Shown: one piece after another, positions 16,410 to 25,242 of the stretch | Layout of the letters: each line of letters starts with the position of its first letter | Numbering within the stretch: position 1 is the first letter of the stretch | Assembly: GCA_903847385.1 (NCBI GenBank) | Contig: CAINDO010000421.1 | Span: 1-40,222, forward strand | DNA length: 40,222 bases | Source: an uncultured Myxococcales bacterium | GTDB lineage: Bacteria > Myxococcota_A > Bradymonadia > UBA7976 > UBA1532 | Direction of reading: 5' to 3' | Made by a program: the position numbers and the translations under genes | The notes under the pieces: model-generated | The model's database searches: none | What the model saw: only the letters and a program-made list of their open reading frames with translations | What the model was told of the DNA's origin: nothing

Positions 16410-17401
16410 ACCGCCACGCCCGCCGCGCCGATGCCGGGGACCAGGTGGGGCGCGAGCTGCTCCAGCAGGGCGAGGCCGTGGGACTCGGGCCGCGCGGGCA
16501 GGTGCAGCACGGGCAGGCCGGCGGGCAGGCGCCCCGTGGCCTCCGTGGCCTCCGTGAGCGCGCGGAACGCCCGGGCGCCGCGGACCTCGGGGTGCCGCGC
16601 GACGAGGCGGGCTGCGGCCTCGCGGGCCTCGGAGGCCGCCCCGGCCTCGGCGAAGGGGTCCGCCGGCCAGCGGTTGACGACGATGCGCGGTCGCGGCTGA
16701 CCGTGCACCTTCAGGGACTCCAGCAACTCCAGCGTCTCGGACACGGGCAGCGTCTCCGGCAGCGTGACGACCCATACGTCCGCGCGGGTCGGGTCGCGCA
16801 TCACGGCCTGCGCCTCGCCGAGCGCCCGCGCCACGGGTCCCACGGGGATGATCTTGCGGGCGGCGTCCGGCAGCTCGGCCAGGGCCAGGGCGTGCCCCGT
16901 GGCCGGCAGGTCCACGACCGCGTGGGCGTAGGGGCTGCCGCCGCTCTCCTTGCCCAGCGCGCCCACCAGGGCCGCCAGGTGGGCCATCTGCCCCATCTCG
17001 TGGAACGCCGGCGCCGACTCGAGGAACCGCCGGATGGGCCGCGAACGCAGCGCGCCCGTGAGCATCGCCCCGCCGGGCAGCGCCGACTCCAGGAAGGCCT
17101 CGTGCCCCAACGACGCCGTGAGCCGCGCCACGTCGATGCCCGGGGCGATGGGCCGGGGCAGCGCCGCCGCCTCGGCCGAGGGCGAGTCCTGCCGCCCGAA
17201 GGCGCGCATCAGGGCCGGGAAGTTGCCCGGCGCGTCCGCCCCGCCCTCCTCGGTGGAGAGCTCGTCGACCTCGACCACGAGCACACGGCCCCCGGGCGGC
17301 AGCGTCTGACGAAGGGCCAGGGCCAGGGCGCCGGTGGTCGTCGTTCGACCGACGCCGCCCTTGCCGAGGACGAAGTGGAATCTGGGGCGCGCGGCGTTCA
17401 C
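16394..17401 (-). CDS. ArsA/Get3-like ATPase, first of a tandem pair (P-loop Lys to Arg)
   Basis: 335 residues from a GTG at 17401; no ATG lies closer and the P-loop begins at residue 12, so there is little room for another start. The deviant Walker A motif is LGKGGVGRTTTT: the signature Lys14 is kept, but the invariant P-loop lysine is Arg19 (codon CGA). Switch I (VEVDELSTEEGG) lacks the usual DPA. Switch II keeps a TGH-like form (DLPATGHALAL). The region VTLPETLPVSETLELLESL matches the first member of actinobacterial ArsA pairs (for example Rv3679). It is probably unable to hydrolyse ATP alone but can lend its signature lysine to a partner. It is followed with a 4-bp overlap by the second ArsA-like gene and lies 79 bp after the cNMP-domain gene. 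Confidence 0.88.
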   Translation of the reverse strand: MNAARPRFHFVLGKGGVGRTTTTGALALALRQTLPPGGRVLVVEVDELSTEEGGADAPGNFPALMRAFGRQDSPSAEAAALPRPIAPGIDVARLTASLGHEAFLESALPGGAMLTGALRSRPIRRFLESAPAFHEMGQMAHLAALVGALGKESGGSPYAHAVVDLPATGHALALAELPDAARKIIPVGPVARALGEAQAVMRDPTRADVWVVTLPETLPVSETLELLESLKVHGQPRPRIVVNRWPADPFAEAGAASEAREAAARLVARHPEVRGARAFRALTEATEATGRLPAGLPVLHLPARPESHGLALLEQLAPHLVPGIGAAGVAVGGRR

Positions 17402-17456
17402 GGCCGACAGATGCCAGATTTTTCGGCGGAAACCGAGAGGGTTGCGCGCGCGGCGC

Positions 17457-17487
17457 TCAGACGCCGCCTCAGACGCCGCCTCAGACG
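17457..17487. repeat. 12-bp tandem repeat giving three in-frame stop codons
   Basis: TCAGACGCCGCC occurs at 17457-17468 and 17469-17480, and a third TCAGACG begins at 17481. On the minus strand each TCA is a TGA in the same frame, so the cNMP-domain gene ends in three successive stops 12 bp apart. This may be slippage that duplicated the gene's last codons. Confidence 0.8.
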
Positions 17488-18902
17488 TCCTGATGCACGA
17501 GGCGCGCGGCGCGGCGGAAAGGCGCCCGCAGCGTGGGCCAGTGGGCCAGCAAGCGCTCCACGTGCGTGCGGTCCAGGCACACGCACACGCTCTGCGTGAG
17601 CGCGACGACGTCCCGCCGGACCGCGCGGCGGTCGACCATCGCCGCGACGCCGAGGAACGCGCCCGGGCCGAGCTCCCAGGAGCCCTCGTCCTGCTCCACC
17701 GTGGCCAGCCGGCCGCGGATGACGAGGTACAGCCCCTCGGGGGGCTCACCGCGCTGCACCAGGGCCTCGCCGGGGCCGAGCAGGAACGTGCGGAACAGCG
17801 TCGCCGTCTCGGCGCGCTCCCGCGAGGGCAGGCCGCCCAGGAGCGCGCTGGCCGCCAGCACCCGCACCACCCGCGCCCGGTCCGCCGCCTCGATCAGCCG
17901 CCGCTCGAAGCCGGGGTAGTGGCTGCGCAGGAACTCCACGGTGCGGGCGTCGATCTGCAGGATGCGCGTGTCCCCCACGGCCACGGCGCGGCAGGGCGTC
18001 GGCGTCGAGTCCACGACCTCGATCTCGCCGAAGAAGCCGCCGCGGGAGAGCACGCCCAGGTCGGCGTCCCCCGGGCCGGGCTGCGCCGCGCCGGCGAGGG
18101 AGAGGCGCACGGCCCCGCCCACGACCACCGACAGGGCGTCCGGCGGATCGCCGGGGAGCAGCACGTCCGCCCGGTCGACGAAGAGCCGCAGCGCGGCGCG
18201 CTCCAGCACGGCGTCCAGCGCCACCCGCGGGAGCGCGGCGAAAAGGGGGAGCGGCGGCAGGCCGTCCACGCCGCTCGTCGGCGCGGCGGGCGCCAGGAGC
18301 AGGGCCGGCGCGCTGTCCCCGCGCGGCGTGGCCGAGGGCTCGCGCCGGATCGGCTCGACGACGGGCGTCGGCGCGGGCGACACGGGCTCCGCCGAGCGCC
18401 CGGGGCCGTGCGTGTGGAGCTCCTCGTGCCAGGCGTCGAGCGAGGCCATCGAGAGCGAGAGGTCGATCGTCGACTGCGACGCCAGCTCCGCGCCGACCTC
18501 GTCCGCGCTCTGCACGCGCACCAGGGCCATCGCGTCCACGGCCGAGGGCAGGTCGGCCAGGGCCGCGGCCTCGGCGGACATCACGGACATGACCCCGCTC
18601 CCGCCGTGGGGGCGGGCGTCCGCCGCGCGCACGGCCGCCAGCAGCGACAGGGCGTCCACCGCGTTGGGCGCCAGCGTGAGCGCCTCGCGCGCCGCCGCGC
18701 CCGCCGCCGGGTACTCGCCGTCCGTCAGCAGGTCGCGGGCCAGGTCGAGCCAGGTCTCCACGGCCTCGGGGATCTGCGCGTCCGCCGCCAGCCGGCGCGC
18801 CAGCTCGGCACGACGCCCGCGGTGCCCGGGCTCGAGCGAGAGCAGGCGGCGCAGGTTGCGCATCGCGGCGCGGTTGGCTTCGGTGTGGTCCGTGTTCGAC
18901 AT
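17481..18902 (-). CDS. TPR-like protein with two cyclic-nucleotide-binding domains
   Basis: 473 residues from the ATG at 18902; upstream in-frame starts add a non-conserved leader. Residues 10-95 are helical TPR-like repeats, and about 96-212 are low-complexity linker rich in Ala, Pro and Ser. Two cNMP-binding beta-barrels follow (about 217-340 and 345-465), each opening with a PLFAALP- or ALLGGLPS-type helix. The phosphate-binding cassette of the first barrel (FGEIEVVDSTPTPCRAVAV) keeps Gly-Glu and the Arg. The second (FLGVAAMVDRRAVRR) has lost FGE and may bind nothing. There is no HTH, so it is not a CRP-type transcription factor. It lies 79 bp upstream of the ArsA pair on the same strand and probably supplies a cAMP or c-di-GMP input or a scaffold. 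Confidence 0.85.
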   Translation of the reverse strand: MSNTDHTEANRAAMRNLRRLLSLEPGHRGRRAELARRLAADAQIPEAVETWLDLARDLLTDGEYPAAGAAAREALTLAPNAVDALSLLAAVRAADARPHGGSGVMSVMSAEAAALADLPSAVDAMALVRVQSADEVGAELASQSTIDLSLSMASLDAWHEELHTHGPGRSAEPVSPAPTPVVEPIRREPSATPRGDSAPALLLAPAAPTSGVDGLPPLPLFAALPRVALDAVLERAALRLFVDRADVLLPGDPPDALSVVVGGAVRLSLAGAAQPGPGDADLGVLSRGGFFGEIEVVDSTPTPCRAVAVGDTRILQIDARTVEFLRSHYPGFERRLIEAADRARVVRVLAASALLGGLPSRERAETATLFRTFLLGPGEALVQRGEPPEGLYLVIRGRLATVEQDEGSWELGPGAFLGVAAMVDRRAVRRDVVALTQSVCVCLDRTHVERLLAHWPTLRAPFRRAARLVHQDV

Positions 18903-19014
18903 GGTCTCGAACGGGCGACGAGTCTGAGCTGCGTTTTCGACGGGGGACACGGGAGTTGTACGGGAAATCCCCGACGGACGCATCCCAGGAAGCGAACTGG
19001 ACACGACGACGCCC

Positions 19015-19803
19015 TCAGCCGGCGGCGCAGGCGTGGACGAGCGCCTCGACGCCCGCGCGCTCGTGGGCGAAGATGGCCTGCACCAGCTTCTGCCCGTCCT
19101 CGAAGACCGACAGCGCGAAGCCGCCTTGCGCGTACCAGGCCTGCACCACGCCCTCGTCCACGGTCTTGGGCAGGGCCTTGAGCGCGGCCTTCAACCCCTC
19201 GAGGAACTTGCTCTCCACCCCGTGCATGCCACGCCGGAAGAGGCGCTCGATCTCCGCGGCCGTGCTCGCGGCGAGCGCGCTCTCCAGGCGCTCCAGGCGG
19301 TCCGCCGAGGGCCCCAGCGCCTGCAGGCGGGGTGCGATCTCGCGGCGCAGGTCGCGCAGGCCGAACCGCGCCCGCTTCAGGTGGGTCTCCAGAAAGTCGC
19401 CGTAGGGCGCCCAGAGGGTGCGCGCGGCGGTGGCCGCCACGCGGGGCGAGCGTTTGGGGGCGAAGGCCCCCGCCTGTTCCAGGAGCGTGTAGGCCCGCGC
19501 GGGCCCGGGCAGCCGGTAGCGCGGCCGGAACGCGTGCACGAAGGCGTCGTCCATCCGGGCCGTCAGCGACTCGATCTCGTCGCGCACCCGCACGTTCAGG
19601 GCCGCCGCCGCCTCGGCCGTGGGCAGCGCGCCGCCGCCGGGGGGCAGCGCGTGCAGGGCGTCGGCCAGCATCACGCCGCCGCGCAGGTCCAGCAGGGCCG
19701 CCAGCATCGCCGCGGCGTCCGGGGGCGGGGGCAGCGCGTCGGGCGTCAGGCGCGACACGGCCGCCGAGAGCGGCCCCGAGGGCAGGAGCGGGAGCTGGGC
19801 CAT
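19015..19803 (-). CDS. DUF3348-like helical protein
   Basis: 262 residues, almost wholly alpha-helical, with no membrane segment or signal peptide. The segment at about 145-215 (LKRARFGLRDLRREIAPRLQ, a sptADRLERLESAL-like stretch, then EIERLFRRGMHGVESKFLEGL) resembles the C-terminal half of DUF3348 proteins. Those are usually encoded beside DUF802 and OmpA-like genes in Betaproteobacteria; a DUF802 gene lies at the left end of this window, but about 18 kb away. The family call is tentative. The gene starts 4 bp after the dienelactone hydrolase stop and ends 112 bp before the cNMP-domain gene, so it could be cotranscribed with both. Function unknown. Confidence 0.6.
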   Translation of the reverse strand: MAQLPLLPSGPLSAAVSRLTPDALPPPPDAAAMLAALLDLRGGVMLADALHALPPGGGALPTAEAAAALNVRVRDEIESLTARMDDAFVHAFRPRYRLPGPARAYTLLEQAGAFAPKRSPRVAATAARTLWAPYGDFLETHLKRARFGLRDLRREIAPRLQALGPSADRLERLESALAASTAAEIERLFRRGMHGVESKFLEGLKAALKALPKTVDEGVVQAWYAQGGFALSVFEDGQKLVQAIFAHERAGVEALVHACAAG

Positions 19804-19807
19804 GCGG

Positions 19808-20587
19808 TCAGGGGAAGACGAGCTTGAGCTGCGCCGCGAAAGCCTTCCACGAGTTCTCGTCCGCCGCGGCGCTGTAGCCGAGGCCCTCGACGCCGGCCTT
19901 GTCCGCGTTGGGGTTCGTGAAGGCGTGTTTGGCGCCGGGCAGGTTCGTGAACAGGAAGTCCGCGTGCGCGGTGGCCAGCGCCTTCACGTAGGCCGCCACG
20001 GAGTCCGCGGGGATCATGGGGTCCGCCGCGCCGTTGAAGATCGCGATCTTGCCCTTGAACGCGGGCTTCTCGACGGGCGCGGGGATCGCCCCGTGGAAGC
20101 TCGCCGCGATGTCCAGGTCCGCGCCGCGCTGCGCCATGTCCAGCACGATGCGACCGCCGAAGCAGTAGCCGATGGCGCCGATCTTGTCGGCGTCCACGTG
20201 TTCGTCCGTCTTCAGGGCGGCCACGGCGGCGTCGAAGCGCGCCTGAATCACGGCCGGGTCCTTGGTGGACTCCTGGGCGAACTTCTGGGCGTCCGCCGGG
20301 TGCTGCGTGACCTTGCCCTTGCCGTACATGTCCAGCGCCATGCCCACGTAGCCGGCCTCGGCGAGGCGCTCGGCCTGCTTGCGGGCATGCTCGTTGTGGC
20401 CCCACCACTCGTGCACGACCAGCACGCCCGGCCGCTTGCCCGTCGCGGCGTCGTCCCAGGCCAGGTACCCGACCAGGGTCGTCTCGCCGGCCTTGTACTC
20501 GAACGGTTTCGTCTTCACCGCGCCGAACGCGGGCGCGGCCAGGGCCACAAAGGCGATCGTCGAAGCGATCAGGGTACGTACGGACAT
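19808..20587 (-). CDS. Secreted dienelactone hydrolase family protein
   Basis: 259 residues. The ATG at 20587 follows a near-perfect ribosome site (GGAGGTGAGC), which decides the start over an upstream alternative six codons earlier. A signal peptide ends near AFG-A (about 22), so the enzyme is probably periplasmic. The alpha/beta-hydrolase fold has the DLH triad: Cys142 in IGYCFGGRIV, Asp189 in GAADPMIP and His221 in GAKHAFTNP. Glu60 in HEWWG is the family's activating residue. DLH enzymes hydrolyse dienelactone in chloroaromatic breakdown, but most secreted paralogues have unknown ester substrates, and no catabolic genes are nearby. It is the first gene of a minus-strand run leading into the cNMP/ArsA locus. 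Confidence 0.9.
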   Translation of the reverse strand: MSVRTLIASTIAFVALAAPAFGAVKTKPFEYKAGETTLVGYLAWDDAATGKRPGVLVVHEWWGHNEHARKQAERLAEAGYVGMALDMYGKGKVTQHPADAQKFAQESTKDPAVIQARFDAAVAALKTDEHVDADKIGAIGYCFGGRIVLDMAQRGADLDIAASFHGAIPAPVEKPAFKGKIAIFNGAADPMIPADSVAAYVKALATAHADFLFTNLPGAKHAFTNPNADKAGVEGLGYSAAADENSWKAFAAQLKLVFP

Positions 20588-20672
20588 GCTCACCTCCGCC
20601 GGCACTCATGCCCGAGGACGCCGCCCCGTGCAAGATGCTTCGATGTCGAACTGATTCGAGCCCGTCAGCCGA

Positions 20673-21137
<465 letters not shown>

Positions 21138-21210
21138 GGGGTCTCCCGTCCGGTGTCGCGAAGCGGGCGTTGTTTGCCGCAGATGCCGGCCCCGCCGCAA
21201 TGGGCGCGCG

Positions 21211-21239
21211 TTGACACCCGGGGTGAGCGCCCCTAACCT
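21211..21239 (+). promoter_or_regulatory. Sigma-70-type promoter of the peptide transporter operon
   Basis: TTGACA (21211-21216), a 17-bp spacer and TAACCT (21234-21239) make the best promoter match in the window. It is followed 34 bp later by the start codon at 21274 with GGGGAG as ribosome site, giving a leader of about 30 nt. The box lies in the divergent region shared with the EVE gene. Confidence 0.65.
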
Positions 21240-21273
21240 GCCTCTCCGGCGTGTTGCGCCCGGGGAGTCCACC

Positions 21274-23178
21274 ATGCAGAAACACAAAGAAATCCGAACC
21301 TTTGCGACGCTCGCCACGGTGCTCGGCTTCGCCGTCGCCGCGTTGGGCGGTTGCGGTGGGTGCAGCAGCGAGCCGAAGGGCACCGGCGGACCGGCGACGG
21401 CCTCCGGTGCGGCGACGGCGAGCGAGGCCGCCGGTCCGGGCACACCCAACCCGCCGTTCCAGGGCGAGCTCCCCAAGGGCGCGCTCGTCGACGCGGAGGG
21501 CGACGTGGGCAAGTACGGCGGCACGTTCGTCATCGCCTCCGCCGGCAACCCCAAGTCCTTCAACCCCATCCTGCAGAACGAGGCCTCGACCTCCGAGGTC
21601 ATCAGCGGGCCGGTGTTCGCCACCTGCTGGGGCTTCGACAACCTGAAGCAGACCGAGACGCCGGAGATGTGCGAGAAGTACGAGCGCACCCCGGACAACA
21701 TGACCTACACCTTCACGCTCCGCGAGGGGCTGAAGTGGTCCGATGGCACGCCCATCACGGTCGACGACTTCGCCTTCAGCTACAACGTCATCACCGACCC
21801 CAAGATCCCCTGCTCGGTGAAGGATCTGTTCAAGCAGGGCAAGGACGCCGCCGGCAACGACCTCTTCGCGGTCATGGAGAAGGTCGACGACCGCGTCTTC
21901 CGCTTCAAGCTGCGCGAGCCCAACGTGGTGTTCCAGTACACCGCCGGCTCCATCTACGCCGTCCCCCGCCACAAGTGGGAGAACGCGTACAACAAGGGCG
22001 AGTTCAACAAGGCGATGACGCTGCAGACGCCGCCGGAGGACATCGTCAGCTCCGGGCCGTTCCGCGTGAAGGCGTTCGCCACCGAGGAGCGCGTCGTCCT
22101 CGAGCGCAACCCCTACTACTGGAAGGTCGACAAGGCCGGCAACCGCCTGCCCTACCTCGACCGCGTCATCTTCGTGGTCGTGCCCGACTTCAACGTGTCG
22201 CTGCTGAAGTTCCGCGACGGCGAGACGGACGTGTACGAGGTCCGCCCCGAGGACGTCGAGCTGCTCAAGCGCGACCAGGACAAGGGCAACTACAAGGTCG
22301 TGGAGCTCGGCCCGAGCTTCAACACCAACTACTTCATGTTCAACCAGGACGACGGCCTGAACAAAGAGGGCAAGCCCTACGTCGACCCCGTCAAGACGGC
22401 CTGGTTCAAGGACAAGAACTTCCGCAAGGCCATCAGCCACGCCATCGACCGCAACTCGATCGTGAACGTGCTGTACCAGGGTCGCGGGCAGCCGCACTAC
22501 AGCTACACGAGCGCGGCGAACAAGGCCTGGTTCAACCCGGCCATCACGCAGTACCCCTACGACCTGGAGAAGTCCAAGGCGCTGCTGGCCACCGCCGGCT
22601 TCACGCTCAAGGACGCCGTGCTGACGGACAAGGCCGGCCACCGCGTGACCTTCAACGCGGTGACCAACTCCGAGAACCCGACGCGGATCGCCCTCCTGAA
22701 CCTGCTGAAGGAGGACTTCGCCAAGCTCGGCATCGAGGTCAAGGTGCAGCCCGTGCCCTTCAACGACCTGGTCACCCGCCTGTCGGACACGCGCGACTTC
22801 GAGTCCATCGTGCTGGGCTGGTCCAGCGCGGTGCCCCCGGATCCGTCGCAGATGCGCAACGTGCTCCTGAGCAGCGGCCGCAGCCACAACTGGCACCCCA
22901 ACCAGAAGACGCCCGCCACGGAGTGGGAGAAGCGCATCGACGAGCTCGTGGGCAAGAACTCGCAGGTGGCCGACATGGCCGAGCGCAAGAAGGCCTACGA
23001 CGAGATCGAGGCCATCTTCTCGGACGAGCTGCCCCAGATCGGCCTGGCCATCTACACGGACCACGCCGCGGGCCGGAACAACCTGGGCAACTTCCGCCCG
23101 GCGGCCCTGCGCCCCAAAACGCACTGGAACGTCGAGCAGATCTTCTTCAAGACCCCCAAGAACGCCAAGAACCGCTGA
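21274..23178 (+). CDS. Peptide-type ABC transporter substrate-binding lipoprotein
   Basis: 634 residues. A lipoprotein signal ends at the lipobox LGGC (Cys27). A Thr/Gly/Ala-rich tether (about 30-70) precedes an SBP_bac_5 (family 5) domain with typical segments: LREGLKWSDGTPITVDDFAFSYN, GPFRVKAF, NPYYWKVDKAGNRLPYLDRV, FRKAISHAIDRNSIVNVLYQG and IYTDHAAGRNNLGNFRP. Family-5 proteins bind oligopeptides, dipeptides, nickel or other solutes for ABC import. The large size and the ATPase type suggest peptides, but the ligand cannot be told from sequence. A strong promoter lies upstream, and GGGGAG precedes the ATG by about six bases. It is the first gene of a four-gene plus-strand operon. Confidence 0.92.
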   Translation: MQKHKEIRTFATLATVLGFAVAALGGCGGCSSEPKGTGGPATASGAATASEAAGPGTPNPPFQGELPKGALVDAEGDVGKYGGTFVIASAGNPKSFNPILQNEASTSEVISGPVFATCWGFDNLKQTETPEMCEKYERTPDNMTYTFTLREGLKWSDGTPITVDDFAFSYNVITDPKIPCSVKDLFKQGKDAAGNDLFAVMEKVDDRVFRFKLREPNVVFQYTAGSIYAVPRHKWENAYNKGEFNKAMTLQTPPEDIVSSGPFRVKAFATEERVVLERNPYYWKVDKAGNRLPYLDRVIFVVVPDFNVSLLKFRDGETDVYEVRPEDVELLKRDQDKGNYKVVELGPSFNTNYFMFNQDDGLNKEGKPYVDPVKTAWFKDKNFRKAISHAIDRNSIVNVLYQGRGQPHYSYTSAANKAWFNPAITQYPYDLEKSKALLATAGFTLKDAVLTDKAGHRVTFNAVTNSENPTRIALLNLLKEDFAKLGIEVKVQPVPFNDLVTRLSDTRDFESIVLGWSSAVPPDPSQMRNVLLSSGRSHNWHPNQKTPATEWEKRIDELVGKNSQVADMAERKKAYDEIEAIFSDELPQIGLAIYTDHAAGRNNLGNFRPAALRPKTHWNVEQIFFKTPKNAKNR

Positions 23179-23196
23179 GAGGGTCGACGAAAGAGC

Positions 23197-24165
23197 ATGT
23201 GGGTCTACGTCGCGCGGCGCCTCCTGGCGATCCCGCCCCTCCTGCTGGCGGTCAGCTTCATCACGTACCTGCTGCTGTACGTGGCGCCGGGTGATTACGT
23301 CACCCACCTGAAAGAGAACCCGGCCATCACCGAGGAGGCCCTCGGCGAGCTCATCCGCAAGTACGGCCTGGATGGCGGCTTCTGGACGCGTTACGGCCAC
23401 TGGCTGGCCAACGCCGTCACGCTCGACTTCGGTTACTCCTTCAAATACGACCTGCCCGTCTTCTCGCTCATCTCCGAACGGCTCTCGAACACGCTTCTGT
23501 TGAGCGTGACCTCGATGATCGCCGCCTGGTCGCTGGCGATCCCGCTCGGCGTGCTCGCCGCCGTGTACCAGGGCACGTTCATCGACAAGATCGCCGGGTT
23601 CCTGGCGTTCTTCGGCCTGTCCATCCCCCGCGTGTTCTACGCCCTGCTGGCCGTGCTCTTCGCCGCCAAGACGGGCTGGTTCCCCACGGGCGGCATGCGC
23701 GACCAGATCGAGTGGGATGGCTTCACGCCCTGGGAGCGCTTCAAGGACGTCACCCACCACCTCGTGCTGCCGGTCTTCGTGATCGCGACCGCCGAGATGG
23801 CCTCGCACATGCGGCAGATGCGGGCGCAGATGCTCGAGACGCTCGGCCGCGACTTCGTGCGCACCGCCCGCGCCAAGGGCCTGGGCTTCTGGACGGTCGT
23901 GTGGAAACACGCCTTCGGCAACGCCGTGAACCCGCTGGTCACGCAGTTCGGCTACAGCCTGGCCGCCCTGCTCACGGGCTCGTTCCTGGTCGAGGTCGTG
24001 TTCTCCTGGCCGGGCATGGCGCGGCTCACGGTGGACGCCGTGTTCTCGCAGGACGAGCCCCTGGTCATGGCCTCGGTCATCATGGCCACGGTGATGCTCT
24101 CCGTGGGCAACCTGATCGCCGATCTGCTGCTCGCGGCCATCGACCCGCGCATCCGGCTGGAGTAG
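23197..24165 (+). CDS. Peptide ABC transporter permease (DppB/OppB type)
   Basis: 322 residues with six membrane helices. The N-terminus (MWVYVARRLLAIPPLLLAVSFITYLLL) is typical of DppB/OppB. The ATPase-docking EAA loop reads TARAKGLGFWTVVWKHAFGN (about 226-245). The C-terminus contains VVFSWPGMARLTVDAVFSQD, another family hallmark. It forms half of the inner-membrane channel with the next gene product. GAAAGAG precedes the ATG. It lies 18 bp after the binding protein gene and 6 bp before the second permease, so all are cotranscribed. Confidence 0.93.
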   Translation: MWVYVARRLLAIPPLLLAVSFITYLLLYVAPGDYVTHLKENPAITEEALGELIRKYGLDGGFWTRYGHWLANAVTLDFGYSFKYDLPVFSLISERLSNTLLLSVTSMIAAWSLAIPLGVLAAVYQGTFIDKIAGFLAFFGLSIPRVFYALLAVLFAAKTGWFPTGGMRDQIEWDGFTPWERFKDVTHHLVLPVFVIATAEMASHMRQMRAQMLETLGRDFVRTARAKGLGFWTVVWKHAFGNAVNPLVTQFGYSLAALLTGSFLVEVVFSWPGMARLTVDAVFSQDEPLVMASVIMATVMLSVGNLIADLLLAAIDPRIRLE

Positions 24166-24171
24166 CGCACC

Positions 24172-25242
24172 ATGTCACCCGCCCAGATCATCTGGCTCAA
24201 GCTGCGGCGCAACCGCACGGCGATGTTCGGCATGGTCGTGCTCATTGGCCTGTACCTGGGTGCGCTGTTCGCCGGGTTCCTGGCGCCGGAGCACTTCGCC
24301 ACCCAGCACCGCGAGCACTCGTGGCACCCGCCGCAGATCACGCAGGTGCACCTGTGGGACGACGCCGGGACCTTCCAGGGGCCCTTCGTCTACGGCACGA
24401 AACGCGTGCACCCCTCGATCAGCGAGTACGAAGAAGATCGCAGCGTCGTCGTCCCCATCGACTTCTTCGTGCGCGGCGACACGTACTCGTTCCTGGGACT
24501 GTTCGACTCGACGCTGCATGTGTTCGGGTCGGCGGATCCCAAACGGCCGGTGTTCCTGCTCGGCTCGGACCAGTTCGGGCGCGACATCTACTCGCGCCTG
24601 CTCTACGGCAGTCAGATCAGCCTGTCCGTGGGCATCATCGGGATTCTCATCAGCATGTCGCTGGGGCTGCTGCTCGGCGGCGTGGCCGGGTACTTCGGCG
24701 GGCGCATCGACTTCGGGCTCATGCGCATCATCGAGGTCCTGCTGTCCATCCCCAGCCTGTATCTGATCCTGACGCTGCGGCAGGCCTTCGGGCAGGGGCT
24801 CACCAGCTCGCAGACCTACTTCATGATCGTGCTGGTGCTGGCCTTCGTGGGCTGGGCGGCCAACGCGCGAGTCGTGCGCGGCATGGTGCTGTCGCTCAAG
24901 GAGAACGACTACGTCACGGCCGCCGAGGCCCTGGGCGTCAGCCGGCTGCGCATCATCACCAAACACATCCTGCCCAACACCTGGAGCTTCGCCATCGTCA
25001 CGGCGACGCTCTACGTGCCCTATTACATCCTGAGCGAGGTCGCGCTCAGCTTCCTGGGTGTGGGCATCCAGGAGCCGGACGCCTCGTGGGGCAACATGCT
25101 CCGCGACGCCCAGAGCGTGCGCAACCTGACCGACTACCCCTGGGTGCTCGCGCCGGGCTTCTTCATCTTCCTGGCGGCCATGGCCTTCAACTACCTGGGC
25201 GACGGCCTGCGCGACGCCACGGACCCGCGGAGCAAGGCATGA
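24172..25242 (+). CDS. Peptide ABC transporter permease (DppC/OppC type) with long periplasmic insert
   Basis: 356 residues. An OppC_N-like first helix (about 18-38) is followed by about 95 non-hydrophobic residues before LLGSDQFGRDIYSRLLYGSQ, the start of the conserved channel. Many DppC proteins are near 300 residues, so this loop is longer than usual. It may contact the large binding protein. The EAA loop is TAAEALGVSRLRIITKHILPN (about 244-264), and the last helices contain SEVALSFLGVGIQEPDASWGNML. It pairs with the preceding permease. The stop overlaps the ATPase start by 4 bp (ATGA, 25239-25242). Confidence 0.93.
   Translation: MSPAQIIWLKLRRNRTAMFGMVVLIGLYLGALFAGFLAPEHFATQHREHSWHPPQITQVHLWDDAGTFQGPFVYGTKRVHPSISEYEEDRSVVVPIDFFVRGDTYSFLGLFDSTLHVFGSADPKRPVFLLGSDQFGRDIYSRLLYGSQISLSVGIIGILISMSLGLLLGGVAGYFGGRIDFGLMRIIEVLLSIPSLYLILTLRQAFGQGLTSSQTYFMIVLVLAFVGWAANARVVRGMVLSLKENDYVTAAEALGVSRLRIITKHILPNTWSFAIVTATLYVPYYILSEVALSFLGVGIQEPDASWGNMLRDAQSVRNLTDYPWVLAPGFFIFLAAMAFNYLGDGLRDATDPRSKA

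Noticed and set aside
15189..17401. Arsenite efflux ATPase (arsA of an ars operon)
   Set aside because: No arsB, arsC, arsD or arsR is near, each protein is single-domain, and the motifs match the paired actinobacterial/myxobacterial type.
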